NCBI GenBank assembly: GCA_035455745.1
Contig: DATIEP010000090.1
Coordinates: forward strand, 25,929-89,928
From: JADGGM01 sp027307005
GTDB lineage: Bacteria; Gemmatimonadota; Gemmatimonadetes; Gemmatimonadales; Gemmatimonadaceae
Reading direction: 5' to 3'
DNA: 64,000 bases
Shown here: positions 34,880 to 43,817 of the stretch, one piece after another
How positions within the stretch are numbered: position 1 is the first letter of the stretch
How the letters are laid out: each line of letters begins with the position of its first letter
Program-made: the position numbers and the translations under genes
The notes under the pieces: generated by a model
The model's input: the letters and a program-made list of their open reading frames with translations, nothing else
Databases searched by the model: none
What the model was told of the DNA's origin: nothing

Positions 34880-35599
34880 ATGACACACGTCGATGTGCTC
34901 GCCATCGCCGCGCACCGCGATGACATCGAGCTCACCTGTGGCGGCACACTCCTCAAGGCACAGTCACTCGGCCACGCGACGGCGATCATCGATCTGTCGC
35001 AGGGCGAGACCGGCACCCGTGGCTCGGCGGAGCTGCGCGCACAAGAAGCCAGCCGCGCCGCGGAAATTCTCGGTGTGAGCGCGCGCGTCAATCTCGGATT
35101 CCCCGACGCGGCGATCGTCAACACACCGGCCACGCGCATCGCCGTCGCGAAAGCGATCCGCCAGTTCACACCGCGCATCGTCATCGCGCCATCGGAGCGC
35201 GGCCGTCACCCGGACCACCGTGTGACGGCCGAGCTGGTGCGCGATGCGTGTTTCATCGCCGGACTCGCCAAAGTCGAGCCGGGTGTGCCGGCGCACCGTC
35301 CGCACAAGGTCATTCACTGCCTCTCGTTTCGAGAGGACTACATCAAGCCCACGTTTGTCGTCGACATTTCGGATGTCTTCGAGCTGAAGCTCGAGGCGGT
35401 GCGCCAGTACGAATCGCAGTTCGCCGGCGTGCACCAAGCGGGCGAGGTCTACCCGAACGGCGAACCGTTGACCGAAATCGTCAGGCATCAGGCGGCCCAC
35501 TACGGATCGCTCATCCGCGTGCGGTACGGCGAGCCGTTCTCCACCGCCGAGACCATGCGCGTCGACGACGTGACCACGCTGGAGGTATCCACCTTTTGA
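34880..35599 (+). CDS. bshB1: BshB1-like LmbE-family GlcNAc-malate deacetylase (bacillithiol synthesis)
   Basis: 239 residues, usual length for BshB1. The family's Zn motif appears as AIAAHRDDIELTCGGT (normally AHPDD, here Arg in place of Pro), followed by DLSQGETGTRGSAELRAQEA and VNLGFPDA, which are characteristic of BshB1, and SERGRHPDHRVTAELVRDAC with the third metal His. The enzyme removes acetate from GlcNAc-malate in bacillithiol synthesis. It is the first gene of an overlapping operon with tryptophan dioxygenase and kynurenine formamidase, an unusual pairing. No bshA or bshC is in the window. Confidence 0.88.
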   Translation: MTHVDVLAIAAHRDDIELTCGGTLLKAQSLGHATAIIDLSQGETGTRGSAELRAQEASRAAEILGVSARVNLGFPDAAIVNTPATRIAVAKAIRQFTPRIVIAPSERGRHPDHRVTAELVRDACFIAGLAKVEPGVPAHRPHKVIHCLSFREDYIKPTFVVDISDVFELKLEAVRQYESQFAGVHQAGEVYPNGEPLTEIVRHQAAHYGSLIRVRYGEPFSTAETMRVDDVTTLEVSTF

Positions 35600-36375
35600 C
35601 GCGGCGCACCGTTAGGCACAAGGAGGAAGCGGCCAGCTACGGCAGCTACTTGGCCCTCGATGAGCTGCTCGCCCTGCAGCGCCCGTTGTCCGAACCCGAA
35701 CATCCCGACGAGCTGCTGTTCATCGTCGTGCATCAGGCGAGCGAGCTCTGGTTCAAGGTCATCCTGCACGAGCTGGATGCCCTCGTGGGCGCGCTCGACG
35801 CTGCCGACGTGCCGGCGGCGATGATGGTCGCGAAGCGCCTCAACGCGCTCGTGCGCATCGTGGCCGATCAGCTCTCCGCCCTCGACACGCTGCCGCCGCA
35901 GCGCTTCGCGCAATTTCGCGGGTACCTCGGCAGCTCGAGCGGCTCGCAGAGCGCGCAATTCCGCGCCATCGAGGCCGCGTCGGGCTTGCGCGACGCGCAC
36001 TTCCTGCAGGCCATCTCCGAGCACGGGCCGCCGCCCGCCGTGGTGCAGCGCTGGCTCGACCGGCCGACCTTACAATCGTTGTTCGAGCGCCTGCTCGAAC
36101 GGCGCGGACGCACGCTCGAACAGGTCTACGGCGCCGACACGCCCTCGGAGCTCTTCCTCCTCGCCGAGGAATTGCTCGAGTACGAGCAGGGGTTCGCGCG
36201 CTGGCGGTTCCTGCACGTCCAACTGGTCGAACGCATCATCGGTCCAGGCACGAGCGGCACCGGCGGCACGTTAGGCGCGCGGTACCTCGCCCGCACGGTG
36301 TCGCAGCGATTCTTCCCGGTGTTGTGGGACGTGCGCGCGCGCTTCTTCGGCGCGCCGCCTGCCGCCCGCGGATGA
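35596..36375 (+). CDS. kynA: Tryptophan 2,3-dioxygenase
   Basis: 259 residues from TTG at 35596, overlapping the bshB1 stop; GGAGG at 35581-35585 sits 10 bases upstream and supports this start. The N-terminal motif ASYGSYLALDELLALQRPLS and LLFIVVHQASELWFKVILHE are diagnostic of heme-dependent tryptophan dioxygenases; FLHVQLVERIIGPGTSGTGG near residue 205 carries the His of the heme region and the substrate loop. It opens the indole ring of tryptophan to N-formylkynurenine, which the next gene hydrolyses. The ATGA overlap with kynB indicates coupled expression. Confidence 0.93.
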   Translation: MTRRTVRHKEEAASYGSYLALDELLALQRPLSEPEHPDELLFIVVHQASELWFKVILHELDALVGALDAADVPAAMMVAKRLNALVRIVADQLSALDTLPPQRFAQFRGYLGSSSGSQSAQFRAIEAASGLRDAHFLQAISEHGPPPAVVQRWLDRPTLQSLFERLLERRGRTLEQVYGADTPSELFLLAEELLEYEQGFARWRFLHVQLVERIIGPGTSGTGGTLGARYLARTVSQRFFPVLWDVRARFFGAPPAARG

Positions 36376-36992
36376 CGGGGCGCTGGCGCGACATCAGCAT
36401 TGCGTTAGGCCCGGGCGCGCCCGAATGGCCCGGCGACACGCCGTACTCCTGCCGCTGGACCCAGCAGCTCGCCCGCGGCGACACGGTCAACCTGTCCGCG
36501 ATCACGGCGAGTCCGCACGTCGGTACGCACGCCGATGCCCCGCTCCACGTGCACGACGGCTGGCCGCCGTCCGATGCACTGCCGGTCGACGTCTTTGCCG
36601 GTCCCGCCGTCGTCTGCTCGCTCGACCGGCTCGATGCGCTTTCGGACACGCGCGTCGAGCGCCTGCTGCTCCGCACCGGCGCGTCGACCGCCGGCGGTGC
36701 ATTTCCCGCCGACTGGCCGGCGCTCACCGTTCGGCAGATCGAGGCGCTACTGGCGCGGGGACTCCGCCTCCTGGGAGTGGACGCACCGTCGGTGGATGCG
36801 CGGCACAGCACGGCGCTCGAGGTGCACCACGCGCTCTTCGCCGGCGGCGGGTACAACCTCGAGAACCTCGATCTCCGCGACGTGCGCGACGGCGCCTACG
36901 ATCTCGTGGCGCTGCCGCTCAAGGTGATCGGCTTGGACGCCGCGCCGGTACGTGCCGCGCTTCGGCCTGACGCAAGCACGCCGCTGCGTTAG
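36372..36992 (+). CDS. kynB: Kynurenine formamidase (cyclase family)
   Basis: 206 residues from the ATG at 36372. Bacterial KynB features: WRDISIALGPGAPEWPGDTP at the start, SPHVGTHADAPLHV (the metal-binding HxGTHxDxPxH), LLGVDAPSVDARHS and VHHALFAGGGYNLENLDL. It hydrolyses N-formylkynurenine to kynurenine plus formate, the step after KynA. The TAG stop lies inside a GTTAGGC motif (36988-36994). It converges on the VOC gene at 37010, with 17 bases between. Confidence 0.93.
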   Translation: MTGRWRDISIALGPGAPEWPGDTPYSCRWTQQLARGDTVNLSAITASPHVGTHADAPLHVHDGWPPSDALPVDVFAGPAVVCSLDRLDALSDTRVERLLLRTGASTAGGAFPADWPALTVRQIEALLARGLRLLGVDAPSVDARHSTALEVHHALFAGGGYNLENLDLRDVRDGAYDLVALPLKVIGLDAAPVRAALRPDASTPLR

Positions 36993-37009
36993 GCCCGGCG
37001 CGCGCCGCC

Positions 37010-37408
37010 TCAGCCCGCCCGTTGGGCGAATACCATGGTGTGGCCGCCGGCCTCCCTGATCCCTACTTCATCCATCCCGTAGAACGTGCGGCGGCGCGGC
37101 AGCACCAGCGGCTCCCCGGCAATCTGGCGCTCGATCTCATCCAGGTCCGACACCTCGATGAACAACCCCACCGACGTCCCCACCGGCCGCACCGGCCTCG
37201 TGCCCAAATCGTTTTCGATGCTCGCCCACGTCTGGTACATCACCTCGACACCATCTTTCTCAAGAATGACGAACCCCAGACGGTCGCCTTCCGGCACCTC
37301 CACCGTCTTGGTCCAACCGAGGCGCTGTGTCCACAGCGGCAAGCACGGTTCGATCGCATCCACCATGAGCACGGGCGTCAACTTCTTCGTAACGTTTGGC
37401 ATGGTCAT
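37010..37408 (-). CDS. VOC-superfamily protein (glyoxalase/bleomycin-resistance fold)
   Basis: 132 residues from the ATG at 37408, directly preceded by GAGAGAG; an open frame extends to 37480 but overlaps the divergent AraC gene. Paired beta-alpha-beta-beta-beta modules: LTPVLMVDAIEPCLPLWTQR and, in the second half, VGLFIEVSDLDEIERQIAG, YGMDEVGIREAGGHTMVFAQ with a terminal metal-site-like His. Function within the superfamily is not predictable. Divergent from an AraC regulator 62 bases away, which may control it. Confidence 0.88.
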   Translation of the reverse strand: MTMPNVTKKLTPVLMVDAIEPCLPLWTQRLGWTKTVEVPEGDRLGFVILEKDGVEVMYQTWASIENDLGTRPVRPVGTSVGLFIEVSDLDEIERQIAGEPLVLPRRRTFYGMDEVGIREAGGHTMVFAQRAG

Positions 37409-37470
37409 CTCTCTCTCGGTTTGCGTGACGCGACCAATCTGGATGCGATCCGCCTGAGGGTCTTGGAAAA

Positions 37471-38256
37471 ATGGAACCACACGTGAACGAGAGCGGCGTG
37501 CCGGAAGGATACGTCGAGCATGCGCCGCCTCCGGACCTCGCCGCCGCCGTCGTCTGCGCGTGGACGCGTCGCGTCAGCGGCATCGTCGATGTCGCCGTGC
37601 ATCGCGTGCTGCCCGACGGGTGCTGCGATATCCTGTTCGTGTTCGGCGACGGCGATGTCGCGAGCGCGACAATCGTGGGCGCCATGACGCGGCCGATTCT
37701 CGTGCACGGTCCGCACCCTCGATTGTACGTGGGCGTCCGTCTCTCGCCAGGCTACGCCCAGTCGGCGTTTCGCCTTCCCGCATCCGACCTCACCGACCAG
37801 AACGTGGAATACGAGCTGCTCGTGCCGGAGGCGGCCGAGCACGTCGATGCACTCGCTGCAGCGAGCGACGCCCAGTGCGTCGCCATCGCCTTCGACATCG
37901 TGCGACAACGCCTCGCGCGCGGATCCGCGGTGTCACGCTCCGTGCTCGCCGCCGTGCGCCGCATCGTCCAATCCGACGGCAACCTCAGGGTCGCCGCGTT
38001 GGCCGGCGAGATCGGCCTCACCCGTCAGCAGTTGGCGCGGCAATTCGCGGCGCACGTCGGCCTGACTCCCAAAATGTTCGCGCGCGTCATTCGCGCCCGC
38101 GCAGCGCTCGGCCGCGCACACGCAGCCCGGATGGCGCATCCACGGAACGTGAATTGGGGTGCGATCGCCTACGATCTCGGCTACTACGACCAACCCCATT
38201 TCATCGACGACTTCAAGGAAATCACCGGGCAAACGCCCGGTGAGTGGCTGGGCTAG
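37471..38256 (+). CDS. AraC-family transcriptional regulator
   Basis: 261 residues. N-terminal sensor domain of the DUF6597-like type (RVLPDGCCDILFVFGDGD, LYVGVRLSPGYAQSAFRLPA), then the two-helix-turn-helix AraC DNA-binding domain (about 165-258): VAALAGEIGLTRQQLARQFA and WGAIAYDLGYYDQPHFIDDF, ending GQTPGEWLG. Divergent from the VOC gene, and separated by a gap (37409-37470) that must carry both promoters. Ligand unknown. Confidence 0.92.
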   Translation: MEPHVNESGVPEGYVEHAPPPDLAAAVVCAWTRRVSGIVDVAVHRVLPDGCCDILFVFGDGDVASATIVGAMTRPILVHGPHPRLYVGVRLSPGYAQSAFRLPASDLTDQNVEYELLVPEAAEHVDALAAASDAQCVAIAFDIVRQRLARGSAVSRSVLAAVRRIVQSDGNLRVAALAGEIGLTRQQLARQFAAHVGLTPKMFARVIRARAALGRAHAARMAHPRNVNWGAIAYDLGYYDQPHFIDDFKEITGQTPGEWLG

Positions 38257-38307
38257 GAGGGCGCCCCGAGGACGGGCAGGACTGGCTCGGATTCGCTAAC
38301 TTGGAGC

Positions 38308-39471
38308 ATGCCCCAGCCCATCTATCTCGATCACGCGGCCACCACGCCGGTGCGGCGCGAGGTGTTCGAGGCCATGGAGCCGTTCTACGGCCCGCGCTTC
38401 GGCAATCCCTCGAGCACGCATCGATGGGGACGCGACGCCCGCGCGGCGCTCGACGACGCGCGCGATCGTCTGGCTCGCTGCCTCGGCGCCCAGCCGTCGG
38501 AAGTGTTCTTCACCTCGGGCGGCACCGAAGGCGACAACGCCGCCATCGTCGGACCGTTCCTGGCGCTGCGCGCATCCGGCAAGCGCGCGGTGGTGACGAC
38601 GCCGATCGAGCACAAGGCCGTGTTAGGCGCGGTGCACTTCGCGCACGCCCAGGGCGCCGAAGAGCGCATCCTCGGCGTGTCGCACCAGGGCGTGGTCGAC
38701 CGCGCGTCTTTCGACGCGCTCGTCCAATCCGACGTCGCTGTATGCTCGGTGATGTGGGTGAACAACGAGATCGGCGTCGTGCAGGACGTCCCGGCGCTCG
38801 CGTCGGCGGCGAAGGCGCGCGGCGTGCTCTTCCACACCGACGCGGTGCAGGCGTTCGGCAAGCTGGCGATCGACGCGCGGGCGGTCCCGTTCGATCTGCT
38901 CACGTTTTCCGGCCACAAGATCGGCGCGCCCAAGGGCATCGGCGGGTTGTACGTGCGTCAGGGGACGCCGTGCGAGCCGTTGCTGCACGGCGGGTCGCAG
39001 AACCGCGGCCTTCGCCCGGGGACGGAGAACGTCGCCGCCGCGATTGGCCTGGCGCGCGCCGCCGAGCTGGCCGTGGCCGAGCGCGCGGACGAGATGCGCC
39101 GGTTAGGCGCGCTGCGCGACCGGCTCGAGCGTGCGCTGCTGGCGCGCATTCCCGATCTCGTGGTGAACGGCGGCGGCGGACCGCGCGCGCCGCACATCCT
39201 GAGCGTGTCGGTGCCTAACACGGACAGCGAGTCGATGCTCATGGCGCTCGACCTGGCCGGTGTCGCCTGCTCGTCGGGCTCGGCGTGCACGAGCGGGAGC
39301 ATCGACCCGTCGCACGTGCTGGCTGCGTTAGGCACCCCCCGCGAGCTGGCGGTGTCCGCCGTCCGCATGAGCCTCGGCTCGCTCACCACCGACGCGTGCA
39401 TCGACCGCGTCGCCGAGCTGTTTCCGGCGCTCGTCGCCAAGGCGCGCCGCCTCGCGGACGCGGTCGCCTGA
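38308..39471 (+). CDS. iscS: Cysteine desulfurase (IscS/NifS family)
   Basis: 387 residues. PLP-dependent fold: IYLDHAATTPVRREV at the start, TSGGTEGDNAAI, LFHTDAVQAFGKLAID, SGHKIGAPKGIGGLYV with the PLP Lys, and ACSSGSACTSGSIDPSHVL with the sulfur-carrying Cys. It withdraws sulfur from cysteine for Fe-S clusters and tRNA thiolation. The stop overlaps the mnmA start by one base, so the direct sulfur donor for MnmA is co-translated. Three GTTAGGC copies lie in this gene. Confidence 0.95.
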   Translation: MPQPIYLDHAATTPVRREVFEAMEPFYGPRFGNPSSTHRWGRDARAALDDARDRLARCLGAQPSEVFFTSGGTEGDNAAIVGPFLALRASGKRAVVTTPIEHKAVLGAVHFAHAQGAEERILGVSHQGVVDRASFDALVQSDVAVCSVMWVNNEIGVVQDVPALASAAKARGVLFHTDAVQAFGKLAIDARAVPFDLLTFSGHKIGAPKGIGGLYVRQGTPCEPLLHGGSQNRGLRPGTENVAAAIGLARAAELAVAERADEMRRLGALRDRLERALLARIPDLVVNGGGGPRAPHILSVSVPNTDSESMLMALDLAGVACSSGSACTSGSIDPSHVLAALGTPRELAVSAVRMSLGSLTTDACIDRVAELFPALVAKARRLADAVA

Positions 39472-40625
39472 TGCCGGCGGCGCGCGGCCGCGTGCTGGCG
39501 GCCATGTCCGGAGGCGTCGACTCGTCGGTCGCCGCAGCCACGCTCGTCGAGCAGGGCTACGAGGTGATCGGGGCGACGATGAAGCTCTTCTGCTACGGCG
39601 ACGACGTTCCCGACCGCCCGTGCTGTTCGCTCGACTCGATCGACGACGCGCGGCGCGTGTGCGAGCGCATCGGCATCCCGCACTACGTGCTCAACCTCGA
39701 GAGCGCCTTCGGCCGGGATGTGATCGAGAATTTCGTCAGCGAGTACGCGGCGGGGCGCACGCCGATTCCATGCGTCCGCTGCAACACGTTCACCAAGTTC
39801 CGGGACCTGCTCCGGAAGGCGGACGCGCTGGAGTGCGACTGGATCGCCACCGGGCACTACGCGCGCGCCGAGGGGGGCGCGCTGCTTCGCGGCGCGGATC
39901 GCGCCAAGGACCAGAGCTATTTCCTGTGGGGCATCGACCGGGCGGTGGTGCGCCGCATGCTGCTGCCGGTCGGCGGGCTCACCAAGGCGGAGACGCGGCG
40001 GCGCGCCCATTCGTTAGGCCTCGAGGTCGTGGCCGACAAGCGCGAGAGCCAGGACATCTGCTTCGTTCCCGATGGCGATCACGCGCGCGTGCTGGCGCGG
40101 CACCTGGCTCCGGACGCGCCGGCGCTGGCGCGCGGCCCATTCGTGGATTCCGCCGGCCGCGCGTTAGGCGAACACGATGGCTACGCGCGGTTCACGGTGG
40201 GCCAGCGCCGCGGGCTCCCCGGCGGCTCGCGGGAGCCGCTGTACGTGGTCGCGATTCGTCCCGGGACGCGCGAGGTGGTGATCGGCCCCCGCGCCGAGTT
40301 GTTGGGCCGCGGCGTGATCGCGCGCGATCTGAACTGGCTGGTCGACGCGCCGCCCGCCGTCGGCGCCCACGTTCAGGTGCAGGTGCGCCACCGCGCGCCC
40401 GCGGCTCCGGCCGAGATCGTGCGGCTGGCCGACGGCGAGATCGAGCTCGCGCTCGACGAGCCGGTCGCGGCCATCACGCCCGGCCAGTCGCTGGTGCTGT
40501 TCGACGGCGACCGCGTGTTAGGCGGCGCCTTGATCGCCGCGTCGCGCGCCACACGGTCGGCGCTGCCGCTGAAAAGCGGACACCGCGCGGACACAACGGA
40601 CAGCACGCGGACGGGGGCGTTTTAG
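39471..40625 (+). CDS. mnmA: tRNA-uridine 2-sulfurtransferase
   Basis: 384 residues from the ATG at 39471 (TGATG overlap with iscS). The PP-loop is VLAAMSGGVDSSVAAATL; PIPCVRCNTFTKF holds the catalytic Cys and DICFVPDGDHARV the second Cys; TGHYAR and KDQSYFLWG are conserved, with the C-terminal beta-barrel from about 255. It activates U34 of tRNA (Lys, Glu, Gln) with ATP and inserts sulfur relayed from the desulfurase. The last 20 residues (after RATRSALPLK) are non-conserved. Confidence 0.95.
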   Translation: MPAARGRVLAAMSGGVDSSVAAATLVEQGYEVIGATMKLFCYGDDVPDRPCCSLDSIDDARRVCERIGIPHYVLNLESAFGRDVIENFVSEYAAGRTPIPCVRCNTFTKFRDLLRKADALECDWIATGHYARAEGGALLRGADRAKDQSYFLWGIDRAVVRRMLLPVGGLTKAETRRRAHSLGLEVVADKRESQDICFVPDGDHARVLARHLAPDAPALARGPFVDSAGRALGEHDGYARFTVGQRRGLPGGSREPLYVVAIRPGTREVVIGPRAELLGRGVIARDLNWLVDAPPAVGAHVQVQVRHRAPAAPAEIVRLADGEIELALDEPVAAITPGQSLVLFDGDRVLGGALIAASRATRSALPLKSGHRADTTDSTRTGAF

Positions 40626-40655
40626 GCGGAGACCGACCGGGACAGGCCGCCTTCC

Positions 40656-41798
40656 CTAATACTTGAGTCCCCCCGCGGCGGCGAATTGCTTGAGCATGTC
40701 CTCCTGCTCCGGCGACAGTTTTTCCGGCACCACGATCGACACCTCGACGATCAGGTCGCCGTGCTCGCCGTTCTTCTCGATGCCCTGCCCGCGGACGCGG
40801 AAGCGCTTGCCCGACGGCGTGCCCTTGGGGATCGTGAGCTTGACCCACTTCCCCTCCAGCGTCTTGAGCCGCACCTTGCTGCCTAACGTTGCCTGCGCGA
40901 TGTTGAGCGGCACGCGCGCGATCACGTCCAGTCCCTCGCGTCCGAAGAACCGGTCCGCGCCCACCTGAAACGTGATCAGGAGGTCGCCCGGCGGACCGCC
41001 GTTCACGCCCTTCCCGCCCTGACCCGTCAGGCGGACGCGCGTCCCCGTGTCCGTGCCCGGCGGCACCGTGATGTTCACCGTCCGGCGCGCCCGCGTCTCG
41101 CCGGCCCCGTTGCACGTCGGACAGCGCTCGGTGGGAATCTGGCCGCGGCCCAGGCACATGGGGCACGGCCGGTTCACCGCGAAGCCGCCCTGGCCGAACG
41201 AGACCACGCCGCGCCCGTTGCACTCGGGACAGATCTTGAACGAGGCGCCGGGTGCCGCGCCCGAGCCGTGGCACGTCGGACATTCCTCGTTCACCTCGAG
41301 CGTCACCGGCACCTTGCCGCCTAACGCCGCGACGCGGAAGGGCACCTCGACCGACACCTCGACGCTCTGCCCGCGCTCCGTCTGCCGGCCCCGCGCCGGG
41401 CCCTGACGCCCGCCGCCGCCGAACATCGACGCGAACATCTCGCCTAACCCGCCCAACCCGCCGATGTCGAAATCCTCGAAGTGGATGCCGCCCGTGTTGG
41501 GCGCCCCGCCCGCGCCCGGCGGCGGCCCCCGGCGCGCCGACCCGGCCGGCCCGCCGCCGCCGAACCCCTGGAAGGCGCCTAACCGACGCATCTCGTCGTA
41601 TTGTTTCCGCTTGGCCTCATCGCCTAGCACGGTGTACGCCTCCGAGATCTCCTTGAAGCGCTCCGCCGCCTTCGCATCACCCTGATTCGTATCCGGATGA
41701 AATTTCTTGGCCAGCTTGCGGTATTGCTTCTTGATCTCGTCCTGCGACGCCGACGCCGACACGCCGAGGACGGCGTAGAAATCCTTGCTCTGCGCCAT
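40656..41798 (-). CDS. dnaJ: Chaperone DnaJ
   Basis: 380 residues. J domain (1-70) with YRKLAKKFHPDTNQGD (HPD motif), a Gly/Phe- and Gly/Pro-rich linker (about 75-135), four CxxCxG zinc repeats (CPTCHGSG, CPECNGRG, CPMCLGRG, CPTCNGAG), and the C-terminal substrate-binding domains. It stimulates the DnaK ATPase and delivers unfolded proteins. It follows grpE 16 bases downstream on the minus strand; dnaK is not in the window. No CIRCE element is visible. Confidence 0.95.
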   Translation of the reverse strand: MAQSKDFYAVLGVSASASQDEIKKQYRKLAKKFHPDTNQGDAKAAERFKEISEAYTVLGDEAKRKQYDEMRRLGAFQGFGGGGPAGSARRGPPPGAGGAPNTGGIHFEDFDIGGLGGLGEMFASMFGGGGRQGPARGRQTERGQSVEVSVEVPFRVAALGGKVPVTLEVNEECPTCHGSGAAPGASFKICPECNGRGVVSFGQGGFAVNRPCPMCLGRGQIPTERCPTCNGAGETRARRTVNITVPPGTDTGTRVRLTGQGGKGVNGGPPGDLLITFQVGADRFFGREGLDVIARVPLNIAQATLGSKVRLKTLEGKWVKLTIPKGTPSGKRFRVRGQGIEKNGEHGDLIVEVSIVVPEKLSPEQEDMLKQFAAAGGLKY

Positions 41799-41814
41799 GC
41801 TCGCTACGCGCTCG

Positions 41815-42387
41815 TCACTCGGACCACTGCTTCACAACGACCCGCGCCGGCCGCAGCAGCTGCCCGTGAAAGACGTAGCCCGGTTGGTACACCTGCGCGA
41901 TGAGATGATCATCCTCGGGCGACAATGCCCGCTCCGTTGTCACCGCCTCGTGCAGCTCGGGGTTGAACGGCTGATCCACCGGATTCACAACCTCGAGCCC
42001 AACGCTCGACAGCGCGCGCAACAGCTTCTTGTGCACCGCGTCCACTCCAGTCACGAGCGCCGCCGGATCCACCCGCTCCGCATCCACCGACGTCACTCGC
42101 CCAAGATCATCGACGGAATCGAGCAGCTGCCGAATCAGGTCGCCCTGCGCCCGCACCACCACATCCTGCCGCTCGCGCGTCACGCGCTTGCGGAAGTTGT
42201 CGAACTCGGCCGCGAGCCGGAGATACTTGTCCCGCTGGTCGTCGAGCTGTTGCTTGAGCGCCGCCTCTGCCGGCGACACCGCAGCCGCATCGTCGGCCCC
42301 CGGCTCCGTGGCGTCGTCGCGCGGCGAGTCGTCGGCTGGCCTTCCGCCTTGCTCCTTCGACGCACTCGTTCTGAAATCGTCTGGCAC
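41815..42387 (-). CDS. grpE: Nucleotide exchange factor GrpE
   Basis: 190 residues from GTG at 42387. An acidic, disordered N-terminus precedes a long coiled coil (LKQQLDDQRDKYLRLAAEFD, NFRKRVTRERQDVVVRAQGD) and the C-terminal beta domain with FNPELHEAVTTE and VYQPGYVFHGQLLRPARVVV, all GrpE hallmarks. It releases ADP from DnaK. The frame is open up to 42531 but that region is not GrpE-like. Upstream are cinA and the cell-polarity genes. Confidence 0.93.
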   Translation of the reverse strand: MPDDFRTSASKEQGGRPADDSPRDDATEPGADDAAAVSPAEAALKQQLDDQRDKYLRLAAEFDNFRKRVTRERQDVVVRAQGDLIRQLLDSVDDLGRVTSVDAERVDPAALVTGVDAVHKKLLRALSSVGLEVVNPVDQPFNPELHEAVTTERALSPEDDHLIAQVYQPGYVFHGQLLRPARVVVKQWSE

Positions 42388-42527
42388 TCTCGATCCTTGT
42401 TTGCGCAGTGAATCACGCCGCCCCGCCGAGCAATGCGCCGAGCGACCAGAAATCGTAATCTCCGTCGAGCGGCCGCCGGGTGCAACAGGTGTGCCCCGCT
42501 CGTCTGCCAACGCAGCAGCGAAAAGCC

Positions 42528-43784
42528 TCAACGCACTCCCTTCGCCGAGCGCCGAACCTGATCGAGCGCCGCCTGCGCACTCCGGCGTCGGACGTCCTCG
42601 CGGTCGCCGAGATATCTGCGGCCCGATGCGCGCACCTCACCGCTCACATCGGTCGCGATCCATACCGTCCCGACCGGTTTGTCCGGCGTGCCGCCTGTCG
42701 GTCCTGCAATCCCCGTAATGCCGATGCCGACCTCGGTGCCGAGCGCCAAGCGGACGCCCGTGGCCATGGCCCGCGCCACCTGCTCGCTCACTGCACCGTG
42801 CTCGCGAATGAGCGGCGCGGGCACGCCGAGCTTGGATGTCTTCACGCGGTCGTCGTAGGCCACCACGCCGCCGACGTACACGTCGCTCGACCCCGGAATC
42901 GCCGTGATCCGTTCGCCCAACATTCCCCCGGTGCAGCTCTCGGCGGTGGCGATGTGCCATCCTCGCCCTCGACACGCGTCGAGCACGACGGCCGCGAGGT
43001 TGGCGCCATCGAGCCCATACACATATCGGTCGGCGTGCGAGCGAAGTTTCGCCTCTGCGCGGTCGAGCGCAGCCACTGCCTGCTGTCGCGGGAGATCGTG
43101 GGCCGTAAGGCGCAAGTCCACGCCCTCCCAGCCCGGCAAGAACGCGAGCGGAAGCCCTTCGACGGTGTCGTGCCCGTCCTCGCCCAACAATTCGGCCAAC
43201 GCGGACTCGCCGATACCCGTCGTGCGAACCGTTCGCGAAAGGACCACCGCGCCGTTGGGCGAATAGCGCCTCGTGAGCATCGGGACGATGACGTCGGTGG
43301 CCATCGAGCGCATCTCGTGCGGGACACCGGGCAGCATCGCGACCCATCGACCGCGCTCGTCCTCGATCCAGAGACCCGGCGCGCTCCCGTTGGGGTTCTC
43401 GAGCACGGTCGCACCCTCGGGCACCATCGCCTGGACCGAGTTGGATGCCGGCATGCTCGAGTACCCGTACCTCTGGAAGCGCGCTTTGATACGCTCCATC
43501 AACGCATCGTCCATCCGCAGCTCGCGGCCGAAGAGCTGGGCGATGGCCGGCCGCGTTCGGTCATCGGCTGTCGGTCCCAGCCCGCCGGTGGTGATGACGG
43601 CGCCGGTGCGGTCCAACGCATTGCGCACCGCTTGCACGATGCGGTCAGGCTCGTCGCCCACCGTCGTGCGCCACGCGATTTCGAAGCCGATCTCCGAGAG
43701 CGTTCGCGCCAGGAACGCGGCGTTGGTGTCGATGGTGAAGCCGAGCAGCAGCTCGTCGCCGATGGTGACTAATTCGAGGCGCAT
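42528..43784 (-). CDS. cinA: CinA: competence/damage-inducible protein, ADP-ribose pyrophosphatase and NMN deamidase domains
   Basis: 418 residues with both domains: the N-terminal MoaB/COG1058 domain (LVTIGDELLLGFTIDTNAAF, TTGGLGPTADDRTR, MLPGVPHEMR) and the C-terminal PncC domain (IATAESCTGGMLGERITAIP, GSSDVYVGGVVAYDDRVK, GITGIAGPTGGTPDKPVG). Family members hydrolyse ADP-ribose and deamidate NMN in pyridine-nucleotide recycling. Same strand and 33 bases downstream of pgsA. No recA follows, unlike in some genomes. Confidence 0.95.
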   Translation of the reverse strand: MRLELVTIGDELLLGFTIDTNAAFLARTLSEIGFEIAWRTTVGDEPDRIVQAVRNALDRTGAVITTGGLGPTADDRTRPAIAQLFGRELRMDDALMERIKARFQRYGYSSMPASNSVQAMVPEGATVLENPNGSAPGLWIEDERGRWVAMLPGVPHEMRSMATDVIVPMLTRRYSPNGAVVLSRTVRTTGIGESALAELLGEDGHDTVEGLPLAFLPGWEGVDLRLTAHDLPRQQAVAALDRAEAKLRSHADRYVYGLDGANLAAVVLDACRGRGWHIATAESCTGGMLGERITAIPGSSDVYVGGVVAYDDRVKTSKLGVPAPLIREHGAVSEQVARAMATGVRLALGTEVGIGITGIAGPTGGTPDKPVGTVWIATDVSGEVRASGRRYLGDREDVRRRSAQAALDQVRRSAKGVR

Positions 43785-43817
43785 GGGAGCGTCAATGGGA
43801 GAAAGCGCCGCCCGGCC

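Noticed and set aside
42388..42527. CIRCE or other heat-shock operator upstream of grpE
   Set aside because: No TTAGCACTC-N9-GAGTGCTAA-like repeat is present.
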